From: Chakrabartyella piscis
GTDB taxonomy: Bacteria > Bacillota > Clostridia > Lachnospirales > Anaerotignaceae
Length of the DNA: 64,000 nt
Assembly (NCBI GenBank): GCA_030067835.1
Contig: CP092441.1
Location: 1,426,001 to 1,490,000, forward strand
Direction of reading: 5' to 3'
Shown here: positions 42,190-50,190 of the stretch, piece after piece
Position numbering within the stretch: position 1 is the stretch's first letter
Layout: each line of letters opens with the position of its first letter
Notes under the pieces: generated by a model
Databases searched by the model: none
Seen by the model: only the letters and a program-made list of their open reading frames with translations
What the model was told of the DNA's origin: nothing
Made by a program: the position numbers and the translations under genes

Positions 42190-43611
42190 ATGAGATTAAA
42201 GCAAAAAAGCAAGAAACCCAAGAAAACAAAAAAAACCAAAAGAAGTACAAGTTCAGGGAACAAAGGACGTTTGGTGACATTGTTTTGCAAAACTGTTTGT
42301 GCAATTGTTTTGGCTTTTGTAATTTTGGCAGGTGGCGGATGCTTTGCCTACTATAAAGTAACTGGACAAATGCCCTTTGCAGATGAGGAAATCACAGAAA
42401 ATGGTGTTTTGAGTACAAATGCATCTGATGCCAGTTTCTTGGACGCACTCCTAAAGAAAAATATCAAAATGAATGTGGCAATCTTTGGTGTTGATGTGGA
42501 TACAGGTAGTGAACGTTCTGATACTTGTATGGTGGTGCATTTTGAAAGTGCAACTGGCGAAATCAGCATTTTGTCTATTCCAAGGGACACTAGAATCACC
42601 TTCTGTGATGAAGTACGTCAATACTATAGTGCAAATGGTAGAGGATATGACTATGTAGGCAAATTCAATTCTGTGTATGCATATGGTGGCAAAGACTATG
42701 GTGCCCAAGGTGCAGTGATGCAAATTGAAGATTTGCTTGGTATTTCCATTGACCATTATGTGAAGGTAGACTTGGAAGCATTCACTGCAATTGTAGATGC
42801 CATTGGTGGCGTAGAATTCTATGTTGCTGAAGATATGTATAAAGATATGTCTGATACAGGGGATATCGTAATCGACTTAGAAGAAGGGTATCAACTTTTG
42901 GATGGTGCAGCAGCACAGGCTTTGGTGCGTTATCGTGGTTATGACAATGCAGATATTGGACGTGTGGCAGTGCAACAAGACTTTATTGCAGCTTTGGCAG
43001 ATAAAATTGTCAGCACAGAAACCATATTGAAAAATTTACCAGATTTGATTTCTGTTTTGTATGAATATGTGGATACAGATGTCACATTGACAGATGCATT
43101 GAAATACATCAACTATGTGGATACCATTGATATGGATAAAATGGAGGCATATACTTTGCCTGGTTATGGTCAATACATTGGTGGTGTTTCCTATTACTTG
43201 CATTATGTAGACGAAACCAAAGAATTGGTAGACGAAATCTTCTATAGCGTAACACCAGTAACCACTTTGTTGCCAACTTCTGCCATTGAGGATGAAGAGG
43301 TAGAAGTGGAAGAGGAAGTTGAAATTGTAGATACAAAAGATTTGATCATTGAGGTTTCCAATGGTGGTAGTGTCAGTGGTTTGGCTGGCAACAAGAGCAC
43401 AATGTTGGAAGATGCTGGCTACCAAATGGCAGAACCAACCACTTATGGTGGCGACCGCAATTCCTATACCAGAATCCAAGTCCAAGAAGATGGAATTGGT
43501 GAAGATTTGTTGCAATATTTTAACGATGCAAAAATTGAAGTAGCACCAGACGCAGTGCCAGATGGTGTGGATATTCGAATTATTTTAGGTACAAACGAAA
43601 CATTAGATTAA
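42190..43611 (+). CDS. LytR-CpsA-Psr protein with LytR C-terminal domain
   Basis: 473 residues, ATG 42190 behind AGGTGG. A short basic N-terminus and one membrane helix (about 36-58) precede the LCP domain (about 95-330), with SIPRDTRITF, VKVDLEAFTAIVDAIGGVEFYV and VRYRG. After an acidic linker (DEEVEVEEEVEIVD) comes a LytR_C-type domain (about 382-473), absent from the gene before it. The two proteins likely have partly overlapping ligase roles. It ends 14 bp before udk. Confidence 0.9.
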   Translation: MRLKQKSKKPKKTKKTKRSTSSGNKGRLVTLFCKTVCAIVLAFVILAGGGCFAYYKVTGQMPFADEEITENGVLSTNASDASFLDALLKKNIKMNVAIFGVDVDTGSERSDTCMVVHFESATGEISILSIPRDTRITFCDEVRQYYSANGRGYDYVGKFNSVYAYGGKDYGAQGAVMQIEDLLGISIDHYVKVDLEAFTAIVDAIGGVEFYVAEDMYKDMSDTGDIVIDLEEGYQLLDGAAAQALVRYRGYDNADIGRVAVQQDFIAALADKIVSTETILKNLPDLISVLYEYVDTDVTLTDALKYINYVDTIDMDKMEAYTLPGYGQYIGGVSYYLHYVDETKELVDEIFYSVTPVTTLLPTSAIEDEEVEVEEEVEIVDTKDLIIEVSNGGSVSGLAGNKSTMLEDAGYQMAEPTTYGGDRNSYTRIQVQEDGIGEDLLQYFNDAKIEVAPDAVPDGVDIRIILGTNETLD

Positions 43612-43625
43612 GTTGGAGGGATTTT

Positions 43626-44252
43626 ATGGAAGATATCATGGTCATTGGTATTGCAGGTGGAACAGGTAGCGGTAAAACCACATTTACCAATAGTTTGAAG
43701 GAAAAATTTGGTGCAGATGTGACAGTGGTATACCACGATAATTATTACAAACGTCATGACGAAATGCCATATGAAGATAGATGTCTTTTGAATTATGATC
43801 ATCCAAATGCATTTGAAACAGAGTTGATGATTGACCATTTGGAACAATTGCGTTCTGGCAAATCCATCACATGCCCAATATATGATTTTTCTGTCCACAA
43901 TAGATCCAACGATACAATGGAAATATTCCCAACAAAGGTTATTGTCATTGAAGGGATTTTGATTTTTGAAAACAAAGCATTGCGTGACTTGATGGATATT
44001 AAAGTCTTTGTGGATACAGATGCAGATGAACGTATTTTGCGTCGTATTTTACGAGATGTAAAGGAACGTGGCAGAAGTTTGGATTCTGTTGTATCTCAAT
44101 ATTTGACAACAGTAAAACCTATGCATGAACAATTTGTGGAACCAAGTAAAAAAATGGCAGATATCATTGTTTTGGAAGGTGGTAATAATTTGGTTGCATT
44201 GGATATTTTGATGCAACGTGTACACAATCACTTAGTAGGAACAACAATGTAA
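43626..44252 (+). CDS. udk: Uridine kinase
   Basis: 208 residues behind TGGAGGG. P-loop GIAGGTGSGKTT lies at residues 8-19. The uridine-kinase motifs are HDNYYK (about 36-41) and NYDHPNAFE (about 55-63), with the lid RDVKERGRSLDSV near 141-153. It phosphorylates uridine and cytidine to the monophosphates with ATP or GTP, in pyrimidine salvage. Length and motifs are standard. It follows the LCP genes closely and probably shares their transcript. Confidence 0.93.
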   Translation: MEDIMVIGIAGGTGSGKTTFTNSLKEKFGADVTVVYHDNYYKRHDEMPYEDRCLLNYDHPNAFETELMIDHLEQLRSGKSITCPIYDFSVHNRSNDTMEIFPTKVIVIEGILIFENKALRDLMDIKVFVDTDADERILRRILRDVKERGRSLDSVVSQYLTTVKPMHEQFVEPSKKMADIIVLEGGNNLVALDILMQRVHNHLVGTTM

Positions 44253-44253
44253 A

Positions 44254-44288
44254 TGTCATTCAGAGGAATGAAATGACGAAGAATCTTA
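44254..44288 (+). repeat. Third dispersed repeat family (TGTCATTC), copy A
   Basis: 35 bp beginning TGTCATTCAGAGGAATGA and ending GAAGAATCTTA. Identical over its whole length to 52483-52517. It contains GTCATTC / GAATGA-like and GTCATT / AATGAC pairing. Confidence 0.8.
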
Positions 44289-44302
44289 AAATATAAAAAT
44301 TG

Positions 44303-44328
44303 GTAGGGGTAGATTCTATATCCACTCA
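44303..44328 (+). repeat. GTAGGG palindrome, copy 9, slightly decayed
   Basis: GTAGGGGTAGATTC and then TATCCACTC: same stem as copy 10, with two mismatches. Confidence 0.65.
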
Positions 44329-44375
44329 TAGTTTGTAGAAAAATATATTTATCAATTTGTGTTTGAAATAAGATG

Positions 44376-44455
44376 TTTTTGAATAAAGTTTACGTCCACG
44401 CTTTTCAAAGGGTGGTGGTTGTTAAGGCAACGCCTTAAGGTCTTAAATATTTTAA
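44376..44455. repeat. Second dispersed repeat family, copy B
   Basis: TTTTTGAATAAAGTTTA, CTTTTCAAAGG, then the hairpin TTAAGGCAACGCCTTAA and TCTTAAATATTTT. It matches copy A (30143-30222) in order and spacing, but the hairpin stem differs and still pairs. Confidence 0.6.
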
Positions 44456-44549
44456 AAGAGCGTTTTTGAAGGGGTTGGGGAACTTTTCGCAATAGAAAAA
44501 AGTTCTTCAAGGTCTTGCTTTTGTATAATTTTATAATGAAATGAATTTT

Positions 44550-44579
44550 TTGACAGTCTGTAGGGGTGGATTCTATATC
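44550..44579 (+). promoter_or_regulatory. Possible sigma gene promoter made partly by a repeat
   Basis: Perfect TTGACA at 44550-44555, and 18 bp later TATATC (44574-44579), which is part of the loop of GTAGGG palindrome copy 10. The -10 match is modest. Confidence 0.35.
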
Positions 44580-44587
44580 CACCCGTA
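44559..44587 (+). repeat. GTAGGG palindrome, copy 10
   Basis: TGTAGGGGTGGATTC, TATATCCACCCGTA: stem GGGTGGAT / ATCCACCC. Confidence 0.8.
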
Positions 44588-44635
44588 TTTTTTCAAAAAA
44601 ATTAGAAATTCTAAAGAAAAAGGGTGGTGAAATAG

Positions 44636-45271
44636 ATGCAAGAACAAGAAAACAAACAACGTCAATTGGAGCTGGTCAAAAAAGCAAAAGCAGGAGATAT
44701 GCTGGCTTTTGAAGATTTGATTGTACAATATGAAAAAATGATTTATAACGTGGCACTTAGGATGATGAATCATTCAGAAGATGCCTATGATATGGCACAG
44801 GAAGTGTTTATCAAAGCCTATCGTTATTTGGATAAATTTGATGAACGATCAGCATTTTCTACGTGGTTGTATCGCATTGCAGTAAACACTTGTATTGATG
44901 AAATGCGAAAACGTAAGGGCAAACAAACACAATCTTTGGACAATGAGTTGCAAAATGAAGATGGTAGCTGGAAACAAGAAATTGCAGATCCAGATGCAAC
45001 ACCAGAAGAAGCGGTTTTGCAAAAGGAAGAACAAAGTGAAATTATGCAGGCTTTGGATACCCTATCTGAAGAACACAAAACCATAGTGGTATTGCGGGAT
45101 ATACGAGGATTGTCCTATGAAGAAATTGCAGAAATTACAGAAACCAGTTTGGGTACTGTAAAATCAAGGCTTTCCAGAGGGCGAAAGCAATTGCAACAGG
45201 AAATTTTGAAAATATGGGAACAAAATGGAAAAACATACGTCATAAACAAAGAAAGGAGGGGTAGAACATGA
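44636..45271 (+). CDS. ECF sigma factor, SigW-like
   Basis: 211 residues behind AAAGGGTGG. Region 2 lies at about 15-90 (MIYNVALRMMNHSEDAYDM, FSTWLYRIAVNTCIDEMRKRK). A polar linker follows, and region 4 lies at about 140-195 (LSYEEIAEITETSLGTVKSRLSR split by usual residues). This is the SigW/RpoE type. Its stop overlaps the start of a zinc-type anti-sigma gene by 4 bp, a standard pair for envelope-stress control. It is clearly different from the first ECF gene at 8593, whose region 2 is poorer in consensus. Confidence 0.92.
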   Translation: MQEQENKQRQLELVKKAKAGDMLAFEDLIVQYEKMIYNVALRMMNHSEDAYDMAQEVFIKAYRYLDKFDERSAFSTWLYRIAVNTCIDEMRKRKGKQTQSLDNELQNEDGSWKQEIADPDATPEEAVLQKEEQSEIMQALDTLSEEHKTIVVLRDIRGLSYEEIAEITETSLGTVKSRLSRGRKQLQQEILKIWEQNGKTYVINKERRGRT

Positions 45272-46053
45272 ATTGTGATACATGCAAGGAATTGATGTGG
45301 TTTTATTTAGAAGAAACAGTGACATCAGAAGAAAAAACAGCAATGGCTGATCATATAGCACACTGTGAAGGGTGTCAAAGGGAATTGGAAGCAATCAAAC
45401 AAATGAAGAACATGTTGGGAACCCTTCCAGAAGTGGATGTGCCTGATGATTTCCATGAAACTTTGATGGAAAAATTCAATCAAGAAGCAAAGAAAGAAAC
45501 AAAAGTGATTTCTTTTGCAGAACATAAAAAAGATAAGTTCAAATGGAGAAATATGGGGCTTGTTGCAGCAGCAGTTTGTTTGGTGGTGGTTGGTAGCACA
45601 ACAGGAAATTTCTTTAATATGGGATCGGATTCTGCATCCAGTTCTTCTGCACCAATGGCAGAAGCTAGGGTTATGGATGCACCAATGGAAACAGCTGAAA
45701 TGGAAGAATCTGCAGTTGAGTATACAGAAGAAATGACTACAACAACAGAGTCTATGGATGAAATGGCAGTGTCAACAGCAAGTGGTGTGTCAGAAGCTTT
45801 GGCATATCAAGAAAGTTGGCAGGTTGTAGCAACAGATATGAATGCATTTTTCTTGGAAATGGAAGAAATGGTAGCAGAAGTAGATGGTATGATTATGTTA
45901 ATGGATATGGATGCAGTAGAGGTATCCATTGCAGTTGACCAAAAAGATGTATTGTTGCAATTATTGGAAGAATCTTATGATGTGGCAGTTTCAACTTTGG
46001 AATCACCAGAATCTGATGTGATGTTTATTCGCATTGGATGTATAGAAGAATAA
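45268..46053 (+). CDS. Anti-sigma factor with zinc-binding (ZAS) domain
   Basis: 261 residues, 4-bp overlap with the sigma gene (ATGA). The N-terminal ZAS motif is H29-x3-C33-x2-C36 (HIAHCEGC), with C3 and C6 nearby. One membrane helix lies at about 91-113. The external part has a Met/Glu/Ser/Ala-rich stretch (about 125-175), then a small folded domain (about 180-261). That domain resembles DUF4349-like or similar sensor ends, but I cannot assign it firmly. It would hold the sigma factor at the membrane until a signal leads to its cleavage. Confidence 0.85.
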   Translation: MNCDTCKELMWFYLEETVTSEEKTAMADHIAHCEGCQRELEAIKQMKNMLGTLPEVDVPDDFHETLMEKFNQEAKKETKVISFAEHKKDKFKWRNMGLVAAAVCLVVVGSTTGNFFNMGSDSASSSSAPMAEARVMDAPMETAEMEESAVEYTEEMTTTTESMDEMAVSTASGVSEALAYQESWQVVATDMNAFFLEMEEMVAEVDGMIMLMDMDAVEVSIAVDQKDVLLQLLEESYDVAVSTLESPESDVMFIRIGCIEE

Positions 46054-46054
46054 A

Positions 46055-46094
46055 AAAGAAACCGAGGTGCCAATATAAAGCACTTCGGTTTTTG
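46055..46094. terminator. Bidirectional terminator between convergent genes
   Basis: ACCGAGGTGC / GCACTTCGGT with one wobble, T run on the plus side (TTTTTG) and T-rich on the minus side (TTCTTTTTTA). Confidence 0.8.
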
Positions 46095-46097
46095 TTG

Positions 46098-46724
46098 TTA
46101 CAGACCATGTTTGATGGTTTCGATGATATTATGCAACATCATTGCAGTCAAACCCCAAATAGAGTGACCTTTGTATTCATAAAAATAACAGGGCATACGA
46201 TAAGAGGTAAATGTATAATCTTTACCACCAACAATGCGATGGAAAGGAAAATCATCTTGTACAATGGTATCCATCACAAAAGGATGTACTTCAGGAGTTG
46301 TTTCCATTAAATGAGAAAGGGGTATGGTAAAAATTTCAGCAACTTCACTACAATTGGGCAAAGAATCGTGTAACACTTCATAGGGTACATAACCAATGAA
46401 AGGCTGCAAATATCGTTGCATAGACAACAAATAATCACTTTTGGCAATGAAGGTAATGGCATCCCTTGGAATACCCAATTCTTCTTCTGTTTCTCTAAGA
46501 GCGGTTTCCCATAGGCTTTCACTTTCTTCTTGGCGACCACCAGGGAAACAAATATCACCACCTTGGCGAATGTGTGGAGCACGCTTGTTGAGCACAAAGG
46601 AAAGTTCACCATTGCGTTCTGTCAGCAGTGCCATAATGCCAAAATAGCGTACCTTCATAATGGGTTTTACTTCTTTGTTTTCATATGTGGACTTGATATG
46701 TGTCAAAAGATTCTTTTCATCCAT
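46098..46724 (-). CDS. NUDIX hydrolase, CoA pyrophosphatase type
   Basis: 208 residues, ATG at 46724 behind AAAGGAT. The CoA-diphosphatase signature LNKRAPHIRQGGDICFPGG (about 45-63) is followed by the Nudix box R-E-S-E...RETEEELGI (about 64-85). Together these identify the NudL/YeaB-like group that splits CoA and acyl-CoA to phosphopantetheine and 3',5'-ADP. It is cytoplasmic. It ends convergently with the anti-sigma gene and lies 3 bp after the recombinase gene, so the two minus-strand genes may share a transcript. Confidence 0.88.
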   Translation of the reverse strand: MDEKNLLTHIKSTYENKEVKPIMKVRYFGIMALLTERNGELSFVLNKRAPHIRQGGDICFPGGRQEESESLWETALRETEEELGIPRDAITFIAKSDYLLSMQRYLQPFIGYVPYEVLHDSLPNCSEVAEIFTIPLSHLMETTPEVHPFVMDTIVQDDFPFHRIVGGKDYTFTSYRMPCYFYEYKGHSIWGLTAMMLHNIIETIKHGL

Positions 46725-46727
46725 AGA

Positions 46728-47789
46728 TTAATCCTTTCGTAGTTTGATTTTGGTGGAAGCACGTCGTCTTTGTGCATCTTCAATTTCAGCATAGTGCTTT
46801 TTGGTGGTGTTGACATCAGAATGTCCCAAAGCATCTGCAACCAAATAAATATCGCCTGTTTCATGGTATAAATTGGTGCCATAGGTACTACGTAGTTTAT
46901 GTGGGGATATCTTCTTTGATGTTACACCTTGTGTATATTTCTTCACTAGTTTTTGTACAGAACGTACTTGAATACGTTTTCCTTGTGAAGATAAAAATAG
47001 GGCTTCTTCATTTTCTTCTTTGGTCACTGCTTGCAAACGTTGCTCCAAATAAGCACGCAAAGCGGTTTCTACCTCATCGCCAAAATAGATGAACACTTCG
47101 TCTCCACCTTTTCTGATGATGCGAATTGCATTGTTGCGAAAATCAATGTCTTTGATGTTGATACCAACACATTCAGAAACACGAATCCCAGTACCCAAAA
47201 GTAGGGTAGTCAAAGCCAAATCACGTACTTTGTAACGTTCATGATGTACCTTTTCACGTTCGGTTAGATGATTGCCAAATTCTACAGAATCCAAAAAATC
47301 AGCCATTTCATTGACATCCAAACGCACAATTTGCTTTTCATGGTGCTTAGGTGTATCCACAATTGCAGCAGGATTTGCAGGAATTTTCTTTTTCTTGTAA
47401 AAATAATTGAACATGGAACGAATTGCAGCCAGTTTTCTGGATTTACCTTTGTTTTCATTGTGACGTTCTGTTGCATTTTCAGGATTTTCGTAATCAGGTG
47501 CTATATAATAGGATAGATATTCCAAAAAATAATCAATATCTTCAGATTCAATGGATTCCAAAGATGAAACCGTCAAATCTTTTCTTTCAACACCACCCAA
47601 AACACGATGTTCTTCAAATAAATAACGGAAGAACACACGCAAGTCATATGCATAGGCAAGTCTTGTTTTTGGAGAAGTTGTCTGGGCAATCCCAACGAAA
47701 AAAACACGCAAAAAATCAGGCAATTCCTGTTGAATTTCCCTAAGACGCTGAATATCACGTTCTTTGCTTTCTGCTTGGTAGTTGCTCAT
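46728..47789 (-). CDS. Tyrosine recombinase (XerC/D-like integrase)
   Basis: 353 residues, ATG at 47789 behind AGAGGAT. The N-terminal SAM-like core-binding domain covers about 15-140. The catalytic domain has Arg in LGTGIRVSE (about 205), the Lys in RKGG (about 232), HKLRSTYGT (His and Arg, about 301-304) and GHSDVNTTKKHY (His about 326; nucleophile Tyr about 337). All catalytic residues are present. No phage genes, attachment repeats or tRNA border it, so it is likely a housekeeping or domesticated recombinase. It is one of a minus-strand trio with TtcA-like and NUDIX genes. Confidence 0.87.
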   Translation of the reverse strand: MSNYQAESKERDIQRLREIQQELPDFLRVFFVGIAQTTSPKTRLAYAYDLRVFFRYLFEEHRVLGGVERKDLTVSSLESIESEDIDYFLEYLSYYIAPDYENPENATERHNENKGKSRKLAAIRSMFNYFYKKKKIPANPAAIVDTPKHHEKQIVRLDVNEMADFLDSVEFGNHLTEREKVHHERYKVRDLALTTLLLGTGIRVSECVGINIKDIDFRNNAIRIIRKGGDEVFIYFGDEVETALRAYLEQRLQAVTKEENEEALFLSSQGKRIQVRSVQKLVKKYTQGVTSKKISPHKLRSTYGTNLYHETGDIYLVADALGHSDVNTTKKHYAEIEDAQRRRASTKIKLRKD

Positions 47790-47801
47790 AAAATCATCCT
47801 C

Positions 47802-48524
47802 TTACAATTCACCATTCCAACCCTTTAAATTGGAGCGTTTGATGGCACCAAAGACTTTTTCTTGCAAATTATCATAGTCTTTTCCCAAAATTTCCAATAA
47901 ATCCTTTGTTTCTTGACGTTTCGTATTACCATCCACAAGACATGGATTTTTTACAATATCAATACCACTTTTTACAATAAAACTTTTTGCTTCCCATTCA
48001 GGTACATACATCAATGGACGAATGGAGTACAAATCCATACGATCCAAATAGCTGACTGGTGCAAAACAGTTGATTCGACCTTCATAGAATAGAGACATAA
48101 AGAAGGTTTCTACAACATCATCTTTATTGTGACCCAAAGCGATTTTGTTACAACCCAATTCTTTGGCTTTGTCATTCAAAGCACCTTTACGCATTTTTGC
48201 ACATAGGGAACATGGATTTTTTTCTTTTCTTTCATAAAAAATAATATTGCCAATTTCTGTATTCACCACATGATATGATACACCGATTTCTGCACACAAT
48301 GCTGCAATGCCATCAAAACTGGCACCAGGCAATCCCAAGGAAACGGTGATGGCTTCCAATTCAAATTTCTTTGGATAAAAACGTTGCAAATTTTTCAATG
48401 CCAACAATAGACAAAGGCTATCTTTGCCACCAGATACGCCAATTGCAATTTTGTCACCTTCTTGTATCATATCATAATCATCCACTGCACGACGCACATA
48501 GCTCAAAAGTTTCTGTAATTTCAT
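47802..48524 (-). CDS. TtcA-like tRNA 2-thiocytidine synthetase (PP-loop ATPase)
   Basis: 240 residues, ATG at 48524 behind TTAGGAGAA. The PP-loop IGVSGGKDSLCLLLAL lies at about 27-42. A CSLCAKMRKGAL motif (about 107-118) and another Cys near 195 (NPCLVDGNTKRQ) are the Cys set that in TtcA enzymes holds a [4Fe-4S] cluster. The pattern GHNKDDVVETFFMSL (about 133-147) is family-specific. It would thiolate C32 of tRNA. Clostridial relatives are often annotated only as a tRNA 2-thiocytidine family protein, so the exact target base is less sure. Confidence 0.85.
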   Translation of the reverse strand: MKLQKLLSYVRRAVDDYDMIQEGDKIAIGVSGGKDSLCLLLALKNLQRFYPKKFELEAITVSLGLPGASFDGIAALCAEIGVSYHVVNTEIGNIIFYERKEKNPCSLCAKMRKGALNDKAKELGCNKIALGHNKDDVVETFFMSLFYEGRINCFAPVSYLDRMDLYSIRPLMYVPEWEAKSFIVKSGIDIVKNPCLVDGNTKRQETKDLLEILGKDYDNLQEKVFGAIKRSNLKGWNGEL

Positions 48525-48767
48525 TGTATTCTCCTAATTTCAGTTATAAATTTCCATAGATAATTACATTATATCGAAAAATCAGAGGATTGTAAAATGA
48601 AAAGAGTTGGTTTTTTGAATTGTAGGATTTTTGTAAAGAAATATACCACCATCATAGAAATAAAATCCTTTTCCAAATCCCAAAAACAAGGTATAATTAG
48701 AATATCTTGTTTTGTTTGATTGACTGATTGATTGTAGATTATTTATATAATATGTAGTGTAATGTAA

Positions 48768-48797
48768 TGTAGGGGATGGCGTCCTCGACATCCCGTC
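48768..48797 (+). repeat. GTAGGG palindrome, copy 11
   Basis: TGTAGGGGATGGCGTC, then CTCGACATCCCGTC: outer stem GGGATG / CATCCC. Confidence 0.75.
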
Positions 48798-48825
48798 ATA
48801 AATTGCCACAAACTCAATCATGCAG

Positions 48826-48853
48826 TGTAGGGTTGATTCACGAATCAACCGTC
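48826..48853 (+). repeat. GTAGGG palindrome, copy 12
   Basis: TGTAGGGTTGATTC, CG, AATCAACCGTC. The stem equals that of copy 1 at 5121, 43 kb away. Confidence 0.8.
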
Positions 48854-48873
48854 ATCCTACAGATTATAAGCAT

Positions 48874-48883
48874 TTGATATAAT
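48874..48883 (+). promoter_or_regulatory. Possible extended -10 promoter of nagZ
   Basis: TTTGATATAAT: TGN before a perfect TATAAT; no -35 match at 17 bp. Confidence 0.35.
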
Positions 48884-48916
48884 ATATCACTAAAGTAGAA
48901 ACAAAAAGGAGCAAAT

Positions 48917-50089
48917 ATGAAAAACAATAAATGGATTTTATTACCTCTGATGGCAACATTGGCATTCAGTGGATGTAGCAAAACGTCAGAAGCAGAAGCA
49001 ACAGAAGATGTGATTCCAGAAGTAACTGCAGAAGCAATTATGGAAAATACAGAACTCACCTTAGAAGAACAAGTTTCAGCTTTGATGGACACCATGACCA
49101 TTGAAGAAAAAATTGGACAACTCTTAATGTGTGATTTTCGTACCAATGCAGATGGCACACCTATGACAGAATTGTCAGAAACAGCAGCAGAAGCCATTGC
49201 CAACTACAACTTGGGTGGTGTGGTTTTATTTGCAGAAAATCTGGATACAGCAGAGCAAACCAAAACTTTGATTTCAGATATCAAAGCATTGTCTGATATT
49301 CCCATGTTTATTGGTGTAGATGAAGAAGGTGGCTTGGTTTCCAGACTCAACAAAAGTGAAATTCCACATGAAGTGATTCCAGATGCAGCAACTTTAGGCA
49401 CTGTAGAAGAAGTATCACGTGTGGGAACTGTCATTGGTGAAACTTTATTTGATTTGGGTTTTAATGTGGACTTTGCACCTGTTGCAGACGTCAATACCAA
49501 TCCAGAAAATACAGTTATTGGCACACGTGCTTACTCTTCTGATCCATTCTTTGCAGCAGATATGGTAGGCGCATTTGTAGAAGCCATCCAAGAAACAGGG
49601 GTATATGGTTGTGTGAAACATTTCCCGGGACATGGTGATACAGCTGGAGATAGCCATGATGGTTCTGTATATGTAGACCATGATTTGGAAAGATTGGAAT
49701 TGGTGGAATTTTTACCATTTAAAGAAGGGATTGCAGCAGGCGTCAAATTTGTTATGGTGGGACACATTCAAACACCAAATGCAACTTCTGATCATTTGCC
49801 AGCAACTTTATCCAAAGAATCTGTGGATTTGTTGCGTAACAACCTTGGATATGATGGCATTGTCATTACAGATGCTATGAATATGCAAGCCATTGTCCAA
49901 TATTACGGTGCTGGAGAAGCATGTGTTATGTCCATTTTAGCAGGTGTGGATATTGTATTGATGCCAGAAGACTACCATGAGGCATATGCTGCTTTGTTGG
50001 AAGCGTATGATACAGGTAGATTGACAGAAGAAAGAGTGGATGAAAGTCTTGTGCGAATTTTATCAGAAAAAATGACGATAGATTTGTAA
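48917..50089 (+). CDS. nagZ: Beta-N-acetylhexosaminidase lipoprotein (GH3, NagZ-type)
   Basis: 390 residues behind AAAAGGAG. A lipoprotein signal (MKNNKWILLPLMATLAFSGC) has the Cys at residue 20. The GH3 domain follows: FIGVDEEGGLVSRL (about 133), FAPVADVN (about 186), the NagZ signature KHFPGHGDTAGDSHDG (about 234-249; Asp-His dyad) and the nucleophile Asp in GIVITDAMNM (about 314-320). It removes terminal N-acetylglucosamine from peptidoglycan fragments. Unlike the cytoplasmic NagZ of Gram-negatives, it would sit on the outer face of the membrane, as in Bacillus NagZ. Confidence 0.92.
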   Translation: MKNNKWILLPLMATLAFSGCSKTSEAEATEDVIPEVTAEAIMENTELTLEEQVSALMDTMTIEEKIGQLLMCDFRTNADGTPMTELSETAAEAIANYNLGGVVLFAENLDTAEQTKTLISDIKALSDIPMFIGVDEEGGLVSRLNKSEIPHEVIPDAATLGTVEEVSRVGTVIGETLFDLGFNVDFAPVADVNTNPENTVIGTRAYSSDPFFAADMVGAFVEAIQETGVYGCVKHFPGHGDTAGDSHDGSVYVDHDLERLELVEFLPFKEGIAAGVKFVMVGHIQTPNATSDHLPATLSKESVDLLRNNLGYDGIVITDAMNMQAIVQYYGAGEACVMSILAGVDIVLMPEDYHEAYAALLEAYDTGRLTEERVDESLVRILSEKMTIDL

Positions 50090-50116
50090 AAAATGTTGTA
50101 AATCCATCCAAATTAC

Positions 50117-50145
50117 TTGAAAAAACTTTGTGAAAGCAGTATAAT
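50117..50145 (+). promoter_or_regulatory. Promoter of rel
   Basis: TTGAAA, 17 bp, perfect TATAAT; about 40 bp upstream of the ribosome site. Confidence 0.75.
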
Positions 50146-50190
50146 AAATCTTACAGTTTCATTATAAAATAAAAAAAGGGGGTGAATGAT

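Larger units (their letters stand above)
44253..44635. other. Repeat-filled intergenic region before the second sigma gene
   Basis: It contains one copy of the TGTCATTC repeat, a decayed GTAGGG palindrome, a copy of the second repeat family, an intact GTAGGG palindrome and a likely promoter. No gene is visible. Confidence 0.6.
48525..48916. other. Intergenic region with two palindromes
   Basis: 392 bp between divergent genes. It contains ATTGATTGATTG near 48727, the short runs TGTAGTGTAATGTAATGTAG, and GTAGGG palindrome copies 11 and 12. An extended -10 near the nagZ start is also present. No gene is seen. Confidence 0.55.

Noticed and set aside
44254..44587. Clustered short repeats as a CRISPR array
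   Set aside because: The repeats belong to different families, spacing is irregular and no cas genes are present.
46728..47789. Prophage or integrative element anchored by the tyrosine recombinase
   Set aside because: Neighbours are housekeeping genes on both sides and no attachment repeats, phage or transfer genes are seen.
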